Positions 8,576 to 17,423 are shown, counted from the first letter of the stretch. The stretch is 64,000 nucleotides of DNA from Streptomyces sp. Act143 (GCF_003143935.1 NZ_QFRX01000001.1:1126071-1190070), one strand, 5' to 3'. Notes: generated by a model not told the origin, from the letters alone. A program made the numbers and translations.

Positions 8576-8628
8576 CGGCCCGCCTCCCGTCCCGGGATCA
8601 GGTCGAGGACTGCTGTCTGTGCCGTCAT
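8572..8628 (-). CDS. Possible 18-codon leader ORF before the nitroreductase gene
   Basis: ATG 8628 with AGGGGG six nt upstream opens an 18-codon frame (MTAQTAVLDLIPGREAGR) whose TGA overlaps the GTG start of the downstream gene (GTGA). It could couple translation of the nitroreductase. It may equally be chance, since short open frames are common at this GC content. Confidence 0.2.
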   Translation of the reverse strand: MTAQTAVLDLIPGREAGR

Positions 8629-8670
8629 GGATGACCCCCTGGTCATGACCTGTCGGACACTCGCAGAATG

Positions 8671-8685
8671 TTAGGGTAACTCTAA
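8671..8685. promoter_or_regulatory. Palindromic operator upstream of a TetR gene
   Basis: TTAGGGTAACTCTAA is a 15-bp palindrome with a single mismatched pair, in an unusually AT-rich spot 30 bp before the TetR start. It lies in the gap shared with the divergent nitroreductase gene, so it is a good candidate autoregulatory TetR site. Confidence 0.6.
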
Positions 8686-8715
8686 TTTTCGGGTCACCCC
8701 AAACAGGAGTGGTGC

Positions 8716-9369
8716 GTGAGCCTCCGGGAGCTGAAGAAGCAGCAGACGCGTGAGCGGATCGCCGACACCGCGTGGCGGCTGTTCGCCGAGCGCGGCTTCG
8801 AGCGGGTCACGGTCGTCGAGGTGGCCCGCGCCGCCCAGGTCTCCGAGGCGACGGTGTTCAACTACTTCCCCGCCAAGGAGGACCTCTTCTTCTCCCGCCT
8901 CGAAGCCTTCGGAGAGCACCTCGTCGAGGCCGTACGCACCCGCCCGCCCGGCGAGTCGGCCCTGTCCGCCTTCCGGCGCCGGCTCCTGCGGTCCGAGGGA
9001 CTGCCGGCCCGGGTGGAGGCGGGCGACGCGGACGCCCTGGCGCAGTTGCGCACGGTCAACCGGCTGATCGCGGACAGCCCCGCGCTCCAGGCCCGCGAGC
9101 AGCAGGCCCACGCCGCCTGCGTGGACGCCCTGACCGCCGCGCTGGCCGGCGGCATCACCGCGCGGGTGGCCGCGAGCGCCCTGTTCGGGGTGCACCGGGC
9201 TCTCGTCGATCATGTCCGGCACCGGATGCTGACGGACGTCGCTCCGGCCACACTCGCCACCGAGGTGCGCGAGCTGGCCACCGAGGCCTTCGCTCTGCTG
9301 GAGAATGGGATGCACGACTACGGCGACAGCACCGGAGCGGCACCTTCCGTCCACCGGTCGAGCCACTGA
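8716..9369 (+). CDS. TetR-family transcriptional regulator
   Basis: Repressor of 217 residues. The N-terminal helix-turn-helix is TRERIADTAWRLFAERGFER followed by AQVSEATVFNYFPAKEDLF (residues ~12-60); the helical C-terminal part is the ligand and dimer domain. GTG 8716 has AGGAG six nt upstream. Divergent from the F420-type reductase; both may be controlled from the palindrome at 8671-8685. Ligand unknown. Confidence 0.88.
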   Translation: MSLRELKKQQTRERIADTAWRLFAERGFERVTVVEVARAAQVSEATVFNYFPAKEDLFFSRLEAFGEHLVEAVRTRPPGESALSAFRRRLLRSEGLPARVEAGDADALAQLRTVNRLIADSPALQAREQQAHAACVDALTAALAGGITARVAASALFGVHRALVDHVRHRMLTDVAPATLATEVRELATEAFALLENGMHDYGDSTGAAPSVHRSSH

Positions 9370-9417
9370 ACCCCCGCGGAATCCTCGCTCCTGGGCAGAG
9401 CCTGTGAAAACCGGAAG

Positions 9418-9439
9418 CGGGCCGGGTGTATCCGGCCCG
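9418..9439 (+). terminator. Hairpin terminator after the TetR gene
   Basis: CGGGCCGG (9418-9425) pairs with CCGGCCCG (9432-9439) around a 6-nt loop, 49 nt past the TetR stop and ahead of the AraC-family gene. Confidence 0.6.
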
Positions 9440-9492
9440 GCGCGTGGCCATGCTGAACGAAGTACTGCGCGCACAGAACGGAGAAACCCGCA

Positions 9493-10479
9493 GTGACCGT
9501 GGTACCGGACCGGACGGCCGACTTCAGCTCCTACGCGACGCGCTCACCGGAAGAGGCGCACGAGGCGATCGCCGCCCACTACTACGACATGAATCTGCAA
9601 GTCATCGGTCCCACCGAGGACTTCGCGACCAGTCTGAGCGTGCTGAACCTCGGCTCGCTGACGGTCGGCGACATCTGTTTCGGCACCGAGATCCGCTGCG
9701 GCTTCGCCGAGCCGGGTGCCTATCACGTGGCCGTTCCGGTACGCGGGTGCTTCAGCGTCCAACAGGGGCGCGGGGACGTCGTGTTCGCCACGGAGGGCAG
9801 TGCCGTCTTCTTCGATCCGTCCCAGCACATCCGGATCGACGCCTGGTCGCCCGACTGCCAGGCACTCACCGTGAAGATCGACAGATCCGCCCTCCATCTC
9901 GCCCTGGAGTCGCTGCTCGACCGGCCGTTGTCCCGTCCGCCGGTCTTCGGACCGTCCGTCGACGTGCGGGGCGGACCCGGCCGCAGCTGGGCAGGGCTGG
10001 CCACCTGGGCGCTGCTGGACAAGGACACCTCTCTCGGCCTGTTGCGGCAGCCGTTGATCCGGTCTCGTATCGAACAGACGCTGCTGGAAGGGGTGTTGCT
10101 GGCGGCGGAGCACACCCACCGGGAGGAACTGGAGGCTCCCGCGCCGCCGATGCGCCCCGCTTCGGTCAAGCGGGTCATGGACGCCGTGCAGGAACGCCCG
10201 GCCGAGGCCTACGACGCCACCCGGCTGGCGCAGCTCGCCCGGGTGAGCGTGCGTACGCTCCAGGAGGCGTTCCGCAGACACGTCGGGATGTCGCCGATGG
10301 CGTACGTGTACGACGTACGCCTGCAGCGGGTGCGTGACGAACTGCGGGCCGCGGGACCGGGGACGACGACCGTGTCGGACGTGGCGCACCGGTGGGGGTT
10401 CGTGCACCTGGGCCGGTTCGCGTCACGGTACCGGGAGCGGTTCGGCGAGACGCCCTCGCGGACGCTGCGCGGCGCGTGA
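9493..10479 (+). CDS. AraC-family transcriptional regulator
   Basis: Regulator of 328 residues. Residues ~20-190 form an AraC-binding-like cupin sensor domain (AYHVAVPVRGCFSV, SAVFFDPSQHIRID). Residues ~225-328 carry the double helix-turn-helix: LAQLARVSVRTLQEAFRRHV and VSDVAHRWGFVHLGRFASRY. GTG 9493 is preceded by a modest GGAG. It stands alone between a terminator and a convergent SseB-like gene, so its targets are unclear. Confidence 0.88.
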   Translation: MTVVPDRTADFSSYATRSPEEAHEAIAAHYYDMNLQVIGPTEDFATSLSVLNLGSLTVGDICFGTEIRCGFAEPGAYHVAVPVRGCFSVQQGRGDVVFATEGSAVFFDPSQHIRIDAWSPDCQALTVKIDRSALHLALESLLDRPLSRPPVFGPSVDVRGGPGRSWAGLATWALLDKDTSLGLLRQPLIRSRIEQTLLEGVLLAAEHTHREELEAPAPPMRPASVKRVMDAVQERPAEAYDATRLAQLARVSVRTLQEAFRRHVGMSPMAYVYDVRLQRVRDELRAAGPGTTTVSDVAHRWGFVHLGRFASRYRERFGETPSRTLRGA

Positions 10480-10486
10480 CGCGCTC

Positions 10487-10501
10487 CGGCTGAATCAGCC
10501 G
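10487..10501. terminator. Short hairpin after the AraC-family gene
   Basis: CGGCTG-AAT-CAGCCG lies just past the AraC stop; the stem is only 6-7 bp, so termination is plausible but weak. The rest of the 246-bp convergent gap to 10725 shows no gene. Confidence 0.4.
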
Positions 10502-10680
10502 CGCTTTGCGGACAGTTGCCGCGCATCCCGGAGCGACGCCACCGCCATCGCGGTCATATCGTCACATCACGTCGATCGTGGGCGTCCGGGGAGGAGCGGA
10601 GTCGGCGCCGCTCCTCCTCCACGACGCCAGGCATCGACCGGAGCGCGGGTGCGGGAGACTTCCGTGCTCCGTCCGCCGGG

Positions 10681-10714
10681 CCCGGCCGCTCCCCCTCCGT
10701 CATCGGTGGCCGGG
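10681..10714 (-). terminator. Possible terminator after the SseB-like gene
   Basis: CCCGGCC (10681-10687) can pair with GGCCGGG (10708-10714) over a long 20-nt loop, 12 nt past the stop codon. Weak evidence. Confidence 0.3.
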
Positions 10715-10725
10715 CCCCTCCCGGG

Positions 10726-11133
10726 TCAGCCGTGCGAGCGGCCCAGCAGGGTGCGTACGCCCTCCGAGGTCAGCGTCAGCGGGTGCGCGGACGCCGCGTC
10801 GATGGTCAGGGCCAGATCGTCGGTCGGCCATTCCGCGGCGAGCGCGCCCAGCGGCACCAGCCGGTAGCGGGAGACGAAGGGCAGCAGCCCGGCCATCTCG
10901 TCCTCCGAGGTGAAGACCGGCACCACCGGGTCGCCACCGGGCTGCTCGATGACCGGCAGCGCCACCGCCGACGGGTTGTCGGCCTCCTCCTCACTGGCGT
11001 CGTCCGGCACCGGCACCAGGACCTCACTGCTCACGAGCGTGTCCAGCGCCACCGTGTCCTCGGTGTTCTCGACCAGCGCGTCCAGTGCCCGCCGGGCCGG
11101 TGTGGTGGTGTTGTCGTGTGCGGGTGTCTCCAT
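10726..11133 (-). CDS. SseB-like protein
   Basis: Protein of 135 residues with an SseB-type N-terminal-domain fold: after an acidic linker, MAGLLPFVSRYRLVPLGALA and the closing PLTLTSEGVRTLL match this family. Streptomyces carry many such proteins of unknown role. ATG 11133 has AGGGGA upstream; longer in-frame extensions overlap the next gene and are rejected. It follows the truncated monooxygenase gene on the same strand, with an unclear link. Confidence 0.65.
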   Translation of the reverse strand: METPAHDNTTTPARRALDALVENTEDTVALDTLVSSEVLVPVPDDASEEEADNPSAVALPVIEQPGGDPVVPVFTSEDEMAGLLPFVSRYRLVPLGALAAEWPTDDLALTIDAASAHPLTLTSEGVRTLLGRSHG

Positions 11134-11236
11134 GGTGAATCCCCTGGTAGCGGTGGTCTTACGGCTCGCTCGGGGCGCTGCCCCGGGCGCGGTCCTGCTC
11201 ACGTACCCGATCCGGACGGCGGCATTCCCCAGTGGC

Positions 11237-11989
11237 TCAGGGAATGAGCGGGATGTGGTCCGAGGGCAGGCCGAGGCGGTCGCAGCCGACCCTGCGGAAC
11301 AGCGGTTCGGCCATGCCGGGGCCGACATGCGTCCAGTACGTCGCCGCGTCCCGGAAGTAGCGCTGCATGCGCTCGCCGTCCCGGGCGTGGCGGGAGCCTG
11401 CCGTGCCGCTGCCGCGCAGGCCGAGGACGCCGTGCCAGTCGTCGAGGACGGTCCACACCGAGCGGGGGGCGACGAACAGGAGCACGGGGCCGGGCGGGTC
11501 GCCGGCCCGCAGGGTCTGGCCGACGTAGTGGGTGGAGTACGGGGAGCCGGAGGAGTACGGCCAGGTGCCGTCGAGGACGACATGCCCCTCGCCGTCGGGG
11601 CGGGCGACGCCGACGGGGGCGACGGTGGAGGCGGCCCGGAAGTCGCCGTCGGCGCCGAAGATCTCGTCCTGGGCCCGCTCCTCGAAGAAGCCGGCGACCT
11701 GAAGGACATGGGCGGCGGTGAGCGACAGGGCCCAGCCGGTGGAAGGGCAGCCGCGGGCGATCTCGGTGACCACTCGGTAGAAGACGGGCAGGCCGACCTC
11801 GTAGCCGCCGTAGCGGCGTGGCTGGAGCATGCGGTAGAAGCCGGCCCGCAGGAAGTCGTCGTGGGTGGACTTCGGGTAGTGCGTCAGCCGTTCGGTCTCC
11901 GGCTGGCGTTCGAGCAGAACGGGCCGCAGCCGCACGGCCCGTTCGATGAGGTCCTCGGCGGTGAGTCCGGGTTCGGGAGCGGCGATCAC
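11237..11989 (-). CDS. Acyl-CoA-dehydrogenase-like flavin monooxygenase, internally shortened
   Basis: Protein of 250 residues resembling the HsaA/HpaH-type flavin-dependent monooxygenases, usually about 390 residues. The N-terminal helical domain (RRYGGYEVGLPVFYRVVTEI, CPSTGWALSL) and middle beta domain (DGTWPYSSGSPYSTHYVG, DDWHGVLGLRGSGT) are present. The sequence then jumps straight to what is normally the last helix (ARDGERMQRYFRDAATYWTH). About 130 residues of the C-terminal helical bundle are missing without a frame break. GTG 11989 has AGGAGG six nt upstream, so it is translated in principle, but it probably cannot bind flavin or form its usual tetramer. It may be a decaying gene. Confidence 0.75.
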   Translation of the reverse strand: MIAAPEPGLTAEDLIERAVRLRPVLLERQPETERLTHYPKSTHDDFLRAGFYRMLQPRRYGGYEVGLPVFYRVVTEIARGCPSTGWALSLTAAHVLQVAGFFEERAQDEIFGADGDFRAASTVAPVGVARPDGEGHVVLDGTWPYSSGSPYSTHYVGQTLRAGDPPGPVLLFVAPRSVWTVLDDWHGVLGLRGSGTAGSRHARDGERMQRYFRDAATYWTHVGPGMAEPLFRRVGCDRLGLPSDHIPLIP

Positions 11990-12083
11990 GGTGCCTCCTG
12001 ACGTGTGGGGACGTCCGAACGTGTCGCGATACGAGTGATTGAACACGGCAACCGCCGCTCCCGTACCCACCGGATAACGCCAA

Positions 12084-15074
12084 CTACTTCAGATACGGAC
12101 CGTCCGTCCCGATCTTCCCGGTGCCGTTCAGGACGTACACCCGCAGGTTGCCCTTGCCCGGCGCCGGCACCGTGAGGGTGCCGCCGGTGACGGTCTTCGT
12201 GTCGCCCGTGACGGCGTCCCGGTAGGTGCCGTTCGGGATACCGGTGTAGGTGGCGTCGCCGGTGACCGTGACGAGCGCGAAGCTGTCCGTGCTGCCGCTC
12301 GTGTAGCGGCGCTTGAAGGCCATCGAGCCGCTGACGCCGTCGGTGGAGTACTGGCCCGTCTGCAGCGCCGGGACCGCCCGGCGGATCTGGTTCAGCCGCT
12401 GGAGATGCTTGACGAGCGGCTGGGACAGGGTGGTGGCGACCTGACCGGTGGCGGCATCCGCCTTGCCGAACTCCGAGGCGGTGACGGTGCCTTCGACGTT
12501 GTCCCCGTAGTACGCCCGGCCCGTGGACGCCAGCGGGCAGGTGGGACCGCAGTCGATCTGCTTGCCCTTCTGGAACTCGATCTCCGAGCCGTAGTACAGG
12601 GTCGGGATACCGCGGAAGGTCCACATCAGGGACATGTTCTCGGCCCAGGCGTCGGTGCCGCCGCTGTAGCGGGTGCTCGACTTGTTCGGGCCGTAGTCGT
12701 GGCTGTCGACGTAGACGACGTTGTACGTGGCGTCGTTGACGCTGTCGTCGGAGTCCTTGCCGTTGCTGAACGCGTTCTGCGCCTCGCCGAAGTTCATGTG
12801 CATGCGCATGTCGATGATGTTCATGCCGCTGAACTGGCTGTGGTCCGGGGTGTGGTAGCTGTTGCCGTTCAGGAAGGCGTTGGTGGACGTGGGCTGTTGG
12901 CCCGTGCCGAGCTGCTCCTCGTAGTTGTACTGCTCGATCGCGGCCGTCTCGTCGTCGGCGCTGTACTCCTTGCGCTCCTTCCAGGTGAAGAACTGCGCGG
13001 AGTGGTTCACCGAGCCGCGGTTCCACTTGTCGTTGACGAAGGCGCCGACCTCACCGAAGACATAGAAGTTCTGCGCGGCCGACGTGCCGAACTTCTGGGT
13101 GACGCGGTCGTAGATCGCGGGCAGGAAGCGGCGGTTCCAGGTGACGCGCGGGATGTGCACGGCGGTGTCGATGCGGAAGCCGTCCACGCCCATGTCGATG
13201 TACTTGTCGTACGCGCCGATCAGGTAGTTCTGCACGGGCGTCGACTCGGTGTCGAAGTCGGCCAGGTCCTCGTGCAGCCAGCAGGAACGGGAGTCCTCGC
13301 CCTCCCAGTTGCCGATCCAGCACTGGTGGTAGTACGCCTTCGGGAACATGCCCGAAGTGGGGCTCGGCCACTGGCAGTTGTACAGGGTGTAGCCCTCGGC
13401 GCTCTTGCCGCCGGTGGGCTTGCCCCAGTTGACGCAGGTGTTGCCGGTGGGCTCGGCGGTCGACCACAGGTCGCCGTTGTAGTAGGACTTCCCGGACTTG
13501 GGCTCGACGGTCAGGCCGTCGTACTCGAATCCCTCGTTCTTCTCGTCGTAGTACCAGCTCCACTGCGCGTCCCGGACGCCGTACACGGTGGGTGTGAACA
13601 GGCCCTTGGCGCCCCAGCGGGAGCTGTGGTTGTAGACGACGTCCTGGTAGATCTTCATGCCCTTGGCGTGGGCCGCGTTGATCAGGTCCTGGTAGGTGGC
13701 GCCGGCCGACTCCAGGCGCGGGTCGACCTTGTAGAAGTCGTAGCCGTGGTAGCCGTGGTAGTCGTAGTCGGAGCGGTTGAGGACGACCGGGGTGATCCAG
13801 ACCGCGGAGAAGCCCAGCGCCTTGATGTAGTCGAGCTTCTCGACCAGGCCCTTGAAGTCGCCCCGGAACATGGGGTCGTTGTTGGCCGCGTTGCCGGACT
13901 TGGTGTGCTGGCTGCCGCCGCGGTTGTTGGAGCTGTCGCCGTCGTAGAAGCGGGCGGTGAGGACGAAGTAGATGGGGTCCTTGCGGGGGTCGGTGCCCAG
14001 CGGGGTGCCGGCGGCGGGGGCGGGTGCCGCCTCGCCGGTCGTCGCGGTCGCCTCGGCGGAGGCGGGCGAGGTGTTGCCGGCCGCGTCGACCGCCTTCACG
14101 GTGTAGGTGTAGGCGGTCTTCTCCTCAAGTCCCGTGTCCGTGTACACGGTTGAACCGACGTCCGTGACGACCGTGCCCTTGCTGCCGCCGGTGCGGGTGA
14201 CCTGGTATTTCGTCACGGCCGTGTTGTCGGTGGCGGCTTCCCAGGTCACCACGATCGAGGTGTCGGTGGCGCTCGCGGTGACCTTGGCGGGCGCGGTGGG
14301 TGCCTCGGTGTCGGGGGCCTCCGCGGCACAGGGGTTCGCGGCACCGGCGGTGACCGTCTTGTCCTTCACGGTCGTGGTGCCGGCCGGGATCGTGTAGTCG
14401 GCGCTGTTGTTGTTGTCCCAGACGCCGTTGCCGTTGTTGAACGCCGCCTTCAGGGAGGTGGCGGTGCCGATGTCGAGGGTCTTCTTCCACCAGCCGGTGC
14501 AGGCGGACTCCATGCCGAGACCGGGGGCGGTCGTCCACGAGCCGCCGCTCGGCGCGTAGTGGATGTTGGCGGTGGTCCAGCCGGAGGTGGCGGTGGAGTA
14601 GTAGACGGTGGCCTGGTTGCCGCTGCCCGTACCGGTGTCGGCGCACGGGTCGCTGTGGGCGATGACGCCGTCCTTGACGGTGATGGTGCCGGTGCCCAGC
14701 GCGTAGTTGTTGCCGCCGTTGTTGTCCCAGGTGCCGCTGCCGTTGTTGAACGTGGCCTGGAGTCCGGCGGCGGAGCCGAGGTCGACGGTCTTCTTCACCC
14801 AGTCCGTGCAGGCGCTCTCCATCCGGACGCCGGGGACGGTGGTCCACGCGCCGCCGTCCGGGGCGTAGTGCAGATAGGTCGACGACCAGTTCTTCGTCTT
14901 CGTGTAGTAGAAGACCGTCGCCGTGCTGGTGCTGTCCGCAACGGTTTGCAAAGGGACCGAGGTTCCGGTGTCCGGTGCGGCGGACAGCAGTCCGAGCAGT
15001 CCGGACGCCGCCACGAACGCCACCAGGGGGCGTCGTGGCAGGCGTGGGGGTGCAGATCTCATGGCGGCTCTCAT
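12084..15074 (-). CDS. Secreted alpha-amylase (GH13) with two CBM25 modules and FN3
   Basis: Extracellular starch-degrading enzyme of 996 residues. Residues 1-~33 are a signal peptide. Residues 51-144 and 154-250 are two similar CBM25-type starch-binding modules (each with HYAP.GG.WTT and MESACT.W.KKT). Residues ~256-346 are a fibronectin type III domain and ~360-996 the GH13 barrel. Catalytic signs are DVVYNH (478-483), the nucleophile Asp636 in GFRIDT, the acid/base Glu675 in FGEVG and the DSHD motif. ATG 15074 has GGGAG 8 nt upstream; ATG 15062 is an alternative. GCAAG/CTTGC repeats upstream suggest MalR-type control. Confidence 0.93.
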   Translation of the reverse strand: MRAAMRSAPPRLPRRPLVAFVAASGLLGLLSAAPDTGTSVPLQTVADSTSTATVFYYTKTKNWSSTYLHYAPDGGAWTTVPGVRMESACTDWVKKTVDLGSAAGLQATFNNGSGTWDNNGGNNYALGTGTITVKDGVIAHSDPCADTGTGSGNQATVYYSTATSGWTTANIHYAPSGGSWTTAPGLGMESACTGWWKKTLDIGTATSLKAAFNNGNGVWDNNNSADYTIPAGTTTVKDKTVTAGAANPCAAEAPDTEAPTAPAKVTASATDTSIVVTWEAATDNTAVTKYQVTRTGGSKGTVVTDVGSTVYTDTGLEEKTAYTYTVKAVDAAGNTSPASAEATATTGEAAPAPAAGTPLGTDPRKDPIYFVLTARFYDGDSSNNRGGSQHTKSGNAANNDPMFRGDFKGLVEKLDYIKALGFSAVWITPVVLNRSDYDYHGYHGYDFYKVDPRLESAGATYQDLINAAHAKGMKIYQDVVYNHSSRWGAKGLFTPTVYGVRDAQWSWYYDEKNEGFEYDGLTVEPKSGKSYYNGDLWSTAEPTGNTCVNWGKPTGGKSAEGYTLYNCQWPSPTSGMFPKAYYHQCWIGNWEGEDSRSCWLHEDLADFDTESTPVQNYLIGAYDKYIDMGVDGFRIDTAVHIPRVTWNRRFLPAIYDRVTQKFGTSAAQNFYVFGEVGAFVNDKWNRGSVNHSAQFFTWKERKEYSADDETAAIEQYNYEEQLGTGQQPTSTNAFLNGNSYHTPDHSQFSGMNIIDMRMHMNFGEAQNAFSNGKDSDDSVNDATYNVVYVDSHDYGPNKSSTRYSGGTDAWAENMSLMWTFRGIPTLYYGSEIEFQKGKQIDCGPTCPLASTGRAYYGDNVEGTVTASEFGKADAATGQVATTLSQPLVKHLQRLNQIRRAVPALQTGQYSTDGVSGSMAFKRRYTSGSTDSFALVTVTGDATYTGIPNGTYRDAVTGDTKTVTGGTLTVPAPGKGNLRVYVLNGTGKIGTDGPYLK

Positions 15075-15135
15075 GACACGGCTCCCATACGGGTCGAGGA
15101 CCCGCCGGCCCGCCTCCGCCCCGCAAGAAGCACCG

Positions 15136-15157
15136 GCAAGTTCCTGAAAGTTCTTGC
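15136..15157. promoter_or_regulatory. MalR/Reg1-like repeat upstream of the amylase gene
   Basis: GCAAG at 15136 and CTTGC at 15153 flank a GAAAG, with a further GCAAG at 15123-15127. Similar CTTGC/GAAAG repeats are known in Streptomyces alpha-amylase promoters, where the LacI-type regulator MalR (Reg1) gives maltose induction and glucose repression. The match is by pattern only. Confidence 0.5.
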
Positions 15158-15273
15158 GACGGTCGGGAAGCTACAGGGACATGACAGCCGCGTAAAGAGT
15201 TCTGCGGGTTGCTCGTACGCCGGTTCCCACACGGGAGCCGAGGGGGCCGGTCCGACCGGAGCCGGCCGCACCG

Positions 15274-15303
15274 GTGGGCGAACTCGGCGTGCACCGAGCC
15301 CAC
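15274..15303 (-). terminator. Hairpin downstream of the isochorismatase-like gene
   Basis: GTGGGC (15274-15279) faces GCCCAC (15298-15303) with an inner CTCGG/CCGAG pairing. It lies 85 nt beyond the stop of the leftward operon and ahead of the amylase promoter. The rest of the 15075-15387 gap shows only the MalR-like repeats. Confidence 0.45.
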
Positions 15304-15387
15304 GTGGTGGTCGTCGCCGTCTCAGATCACCTCACGGAAGGCGTCCTTGACCCCGATGGCGCCGAACGCGGCGGCGGGCGGCGTGGT

Positions 15388-15954
15388 TCAGCCGGCCGAC
15401 GAGACAGGCGTGCCCTCTCCCAGCACCTCCGCGACCGTGCTCACCCGGATCAGCGGCCGGTACAGGTCCAGCAACCGCAGGGCGTTCGCGTGCGAGTCGT
15501 CGTCCGCTCCCGCACAGGCGTCGGAGACGACCACCACCTCGACTCCGGCGTCCGCCGCGGGGAGCGCAGTGGACAGGACGCAGCAGTCGGTGCTGACGCC
15601 GGCGAGGACCAGACGCCCCTGCGGGGCTGCGCGCTCGGCGAGTTGCGCGGTCCACTTGCCGAACGTGGGGGCGTCCAGGACGTGTTGAGCGGCGGTGGCG
15701 AAGTCGTCCGTGAGCTGCCAGAGGGGGGCGTCCGGCGGCTGGAGGGCGAACGGCCACTGCTCGTAGTAGGCGTGCCAGGCGCCGGTGGGCCGGTCCGGTG
15801 CCACGAAACGGGTGAACGTCACCCGGTCGCCGAAGGCCGGCAGCAGGCGCCGTACGCCCTCCGCGGCCTCCGCGTAACGCGGGGCGGCCCAGGGGCTTTC
15901 CGGGTCGGCGAAGACGCGCTGCATGTCGATGACAGTCAGGTGGCCGGTGGTCAT
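15388..15954 (-). CDS. Isochorismatase-family cysteine hydrolase
   Basis: Hydrolase of 188 residues with the catalytic Asp-Lys-Cys triad of the family: Asp in TVIDMQR, Lys in TFGKWTAQ, and Cys in GVSTDCCVLST. Relatives hydrolyse amides such as nicotinamide, maleamate, ureidoacrylate or isochorismate. ATG 15954 overlaps the stop of the NCS1 permease (ATGA), so the two are coupled. With the upstream molybdenum hydroxylase and nucleobase-type permease, an amide or ring-opened N-heterocycle is the likely substrate (inference). Confidence 0.85.
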   Translation of the reverse strand: MTTGHLTVIDMQRVFADPESPWAAPRYAEAAEGVRRLLPAFGDRVTFTRFVAPDRPTGAWHAYYEQWPFALQPPDAPLWQLTDDFATAAQHVLDAPTFGKWTAQLAERAAPQGRLVLAGVSTDCCVLSTALPAADAGVEVVVVSDACAGADDDSHANALRLLDLYRPLIRVSTVAEVLGEGTPVSSAG

Positions 15955-17423
15955 ACGGCACTCACCCGCGCCTCCTGCGCACGCACCCGCCCGCTCCGCA
16001 ACGTCAGCGTGCCCACGAAGCCGAGTGCCAGAGCCGCGAGAACGCCCAGGTTGGCGTAGGCCCAGGCGCCCGACTTGCCGCCCAGGCCCAGCGGGTCGAG
16101 CAGATATCCCTGCCACTCCAGCCAGTCCGCGGTCGAGTTGGTGACCAGGCCCCACCCGACGGCGGTCGCGGCCAGCGTGAGGAGCAGGGGCGTCGCAGGG
16201 ACGTCGCCGTAGCGGCCGTCCGGGCGGTAGAGGTCGGCCTCGGCGTAGTCGCGGCGGCGGAGCAGGATGTCCGCGAGCATGATGCCGCACCACGCGGCGA
16301 TCGGGACGCCGAGAGTGGTCAGGAAGCCCATGAAGGGCCCCAGGAAGTCGTCGGCGAAGAAGACGATGTAGACCGCGCCCGCGATCATCAGCACGCCGTC
16401 GACGAGGGCGGCCACCGGGCGCGGGATCCGGATGCCGGCCGACAGCAGCGCCAGGCCGGACGAGTAGATGTCCAGGACCGCGCCCCCGACCAGGCCCAGG
16501 ACCGCCACCATGGCGAACGGGACCAGGAACCACGTGGGCAGGATCGTCGTCAGCGCGCCGATGGGGTCGGCGGCCACGGCCGCGTTCAGACCGCTCGACG
16601 AACCCGCCAGCAGCAGCCCGAACACGAGCAGGAGCAACGGTGCCAGCGACGCCCCGAACGTCGTCCACCCGATCACGCCCCGGCTCGAAGCCGTGCGCGG
16701 CAGATAGCGCGAGTAGTCCGCGGCGGCGTTGACCCAGCCCAGTCCGAACCCGGTCATCATGAAGACCAGGGCACCGATGAACTCCTGTGCCGAACCCGCG
16801 GGAATGTCACCGACCGTGCTCCAGTGGATGTGGTCGGCGACCAGGCACACGTACACGACCGTCAGCACACCCGTGACCGCCGTGATCACGGTCTGCAGTC
16901 GCATGATCGCGTCGAAGCCCATGACACCGCCGACGACGGTGAGCCCCGCGACCACGATCAGGGCGACCACCTGGGTTCCGGTGCCGCCGCCCCAGCCGAG
17001 CCGGTCGAAGACGGTCGCGGTGGCCAGCGTGGCCAGGGCGCACAGGACGGTTTCCCAGCCGACCGTGAGGACCCAGGAGATCACCGACGGCAGGCGGTTG
17101 CCGCGCACTCCGTACGCGGCACGGCTGAGGACCATCGTCGGGGCGGAGCCGCGCTTGCCCGGGACCGCCACGAACCCGCACAACAGGAAGGAGAAGACGA
17201 TGCCGATGACACCCGCGGCCAGGGCCTGCCAGAAGGAGACGCCGAAGCCCAGCGCGAAGGCGCCGTAGCTCAGTCCCAGGATGGAGACATTGGCACCGAA
17301 CCACGGCCAGAACAGGGTCCGCGGGGTGCCCTTGCGTTCGGCGTCGCCGATCACGTCGAGCCCGTGTGTCTCCACCTGGAGCGGTCTGGGACTGCTGTCG
17401 GTGAAATCCCGGGCTTTCGTCAT
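15951..17423 (-). CDS. NCS1-family permease (purine/cytosine/hydantoin type)
   Basis: Inner-membrane proton or sodium symporter of 490 residues with about 12 helices. Family marks are WPWFGANVSILGLSYGAFA in helix 1 and GKRGSAPTMVLSRAAYG in the helix 2-3 region, both part of the substrate pocket in NCS1 carriers. Cargo is usually a nucleobase, hydantoin, allantoin or nicotinamide-like heterocycle. It lies between a molybdenum hydroxylase pair and an isochorismatase-like hydrolase in one leftward operon and probably imports their substrate. Confidence 0.9.
   Translation of the reverse strand: MTKARDFTDSSPRPLQVETHGLDVIGDAERKGTPRTLFWPWFGANVSILGLSYGAFALGFGVSFWQALAAGVIGIVFSFLLCGFVAVPGKRGSAPTMVLSRAAYGVRGNRLPSVISWVLTVGWETVLCALATLATATVFDRLGWGGGTGTQVVALIVVAGLTVVGGVMGFDAIMRLQTVITAVTGVLTVVYVCLVADHIHWSTVGDIPAGSAQEFIGALVFMMTGFGLGWVNAAADYSRYLPRTASSRGVIGWTTFGASLAPLLLLVFGLLLAGSSSGLNAAVAADPIGALTTILPTWFLVPFAMVAVLGLVGGAVLDIYSSGLALLSAGIRIPRPVAALVDGVLMIAGAVYIVFFADDFLGPFMGFLTTLGVPIAAWCGIMLADILLRRRDYAEADLYRPDGRYGDVPATPLLLTLAATAVGWGLVTNSTADWLEWQGYLLDPLGLGGKSGAWAYANLGVLAALALGFVGTLTLRSGRVRAQEARVSAV

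Noticed and set aside
10726..11709. Longer version of the SseB-like protein
   Set aside because: The extra N-terminal part is Arg/Ser/Pro low-complexity overlapping the monooxygenase gene; ATG 11133 has a good ribosome site.
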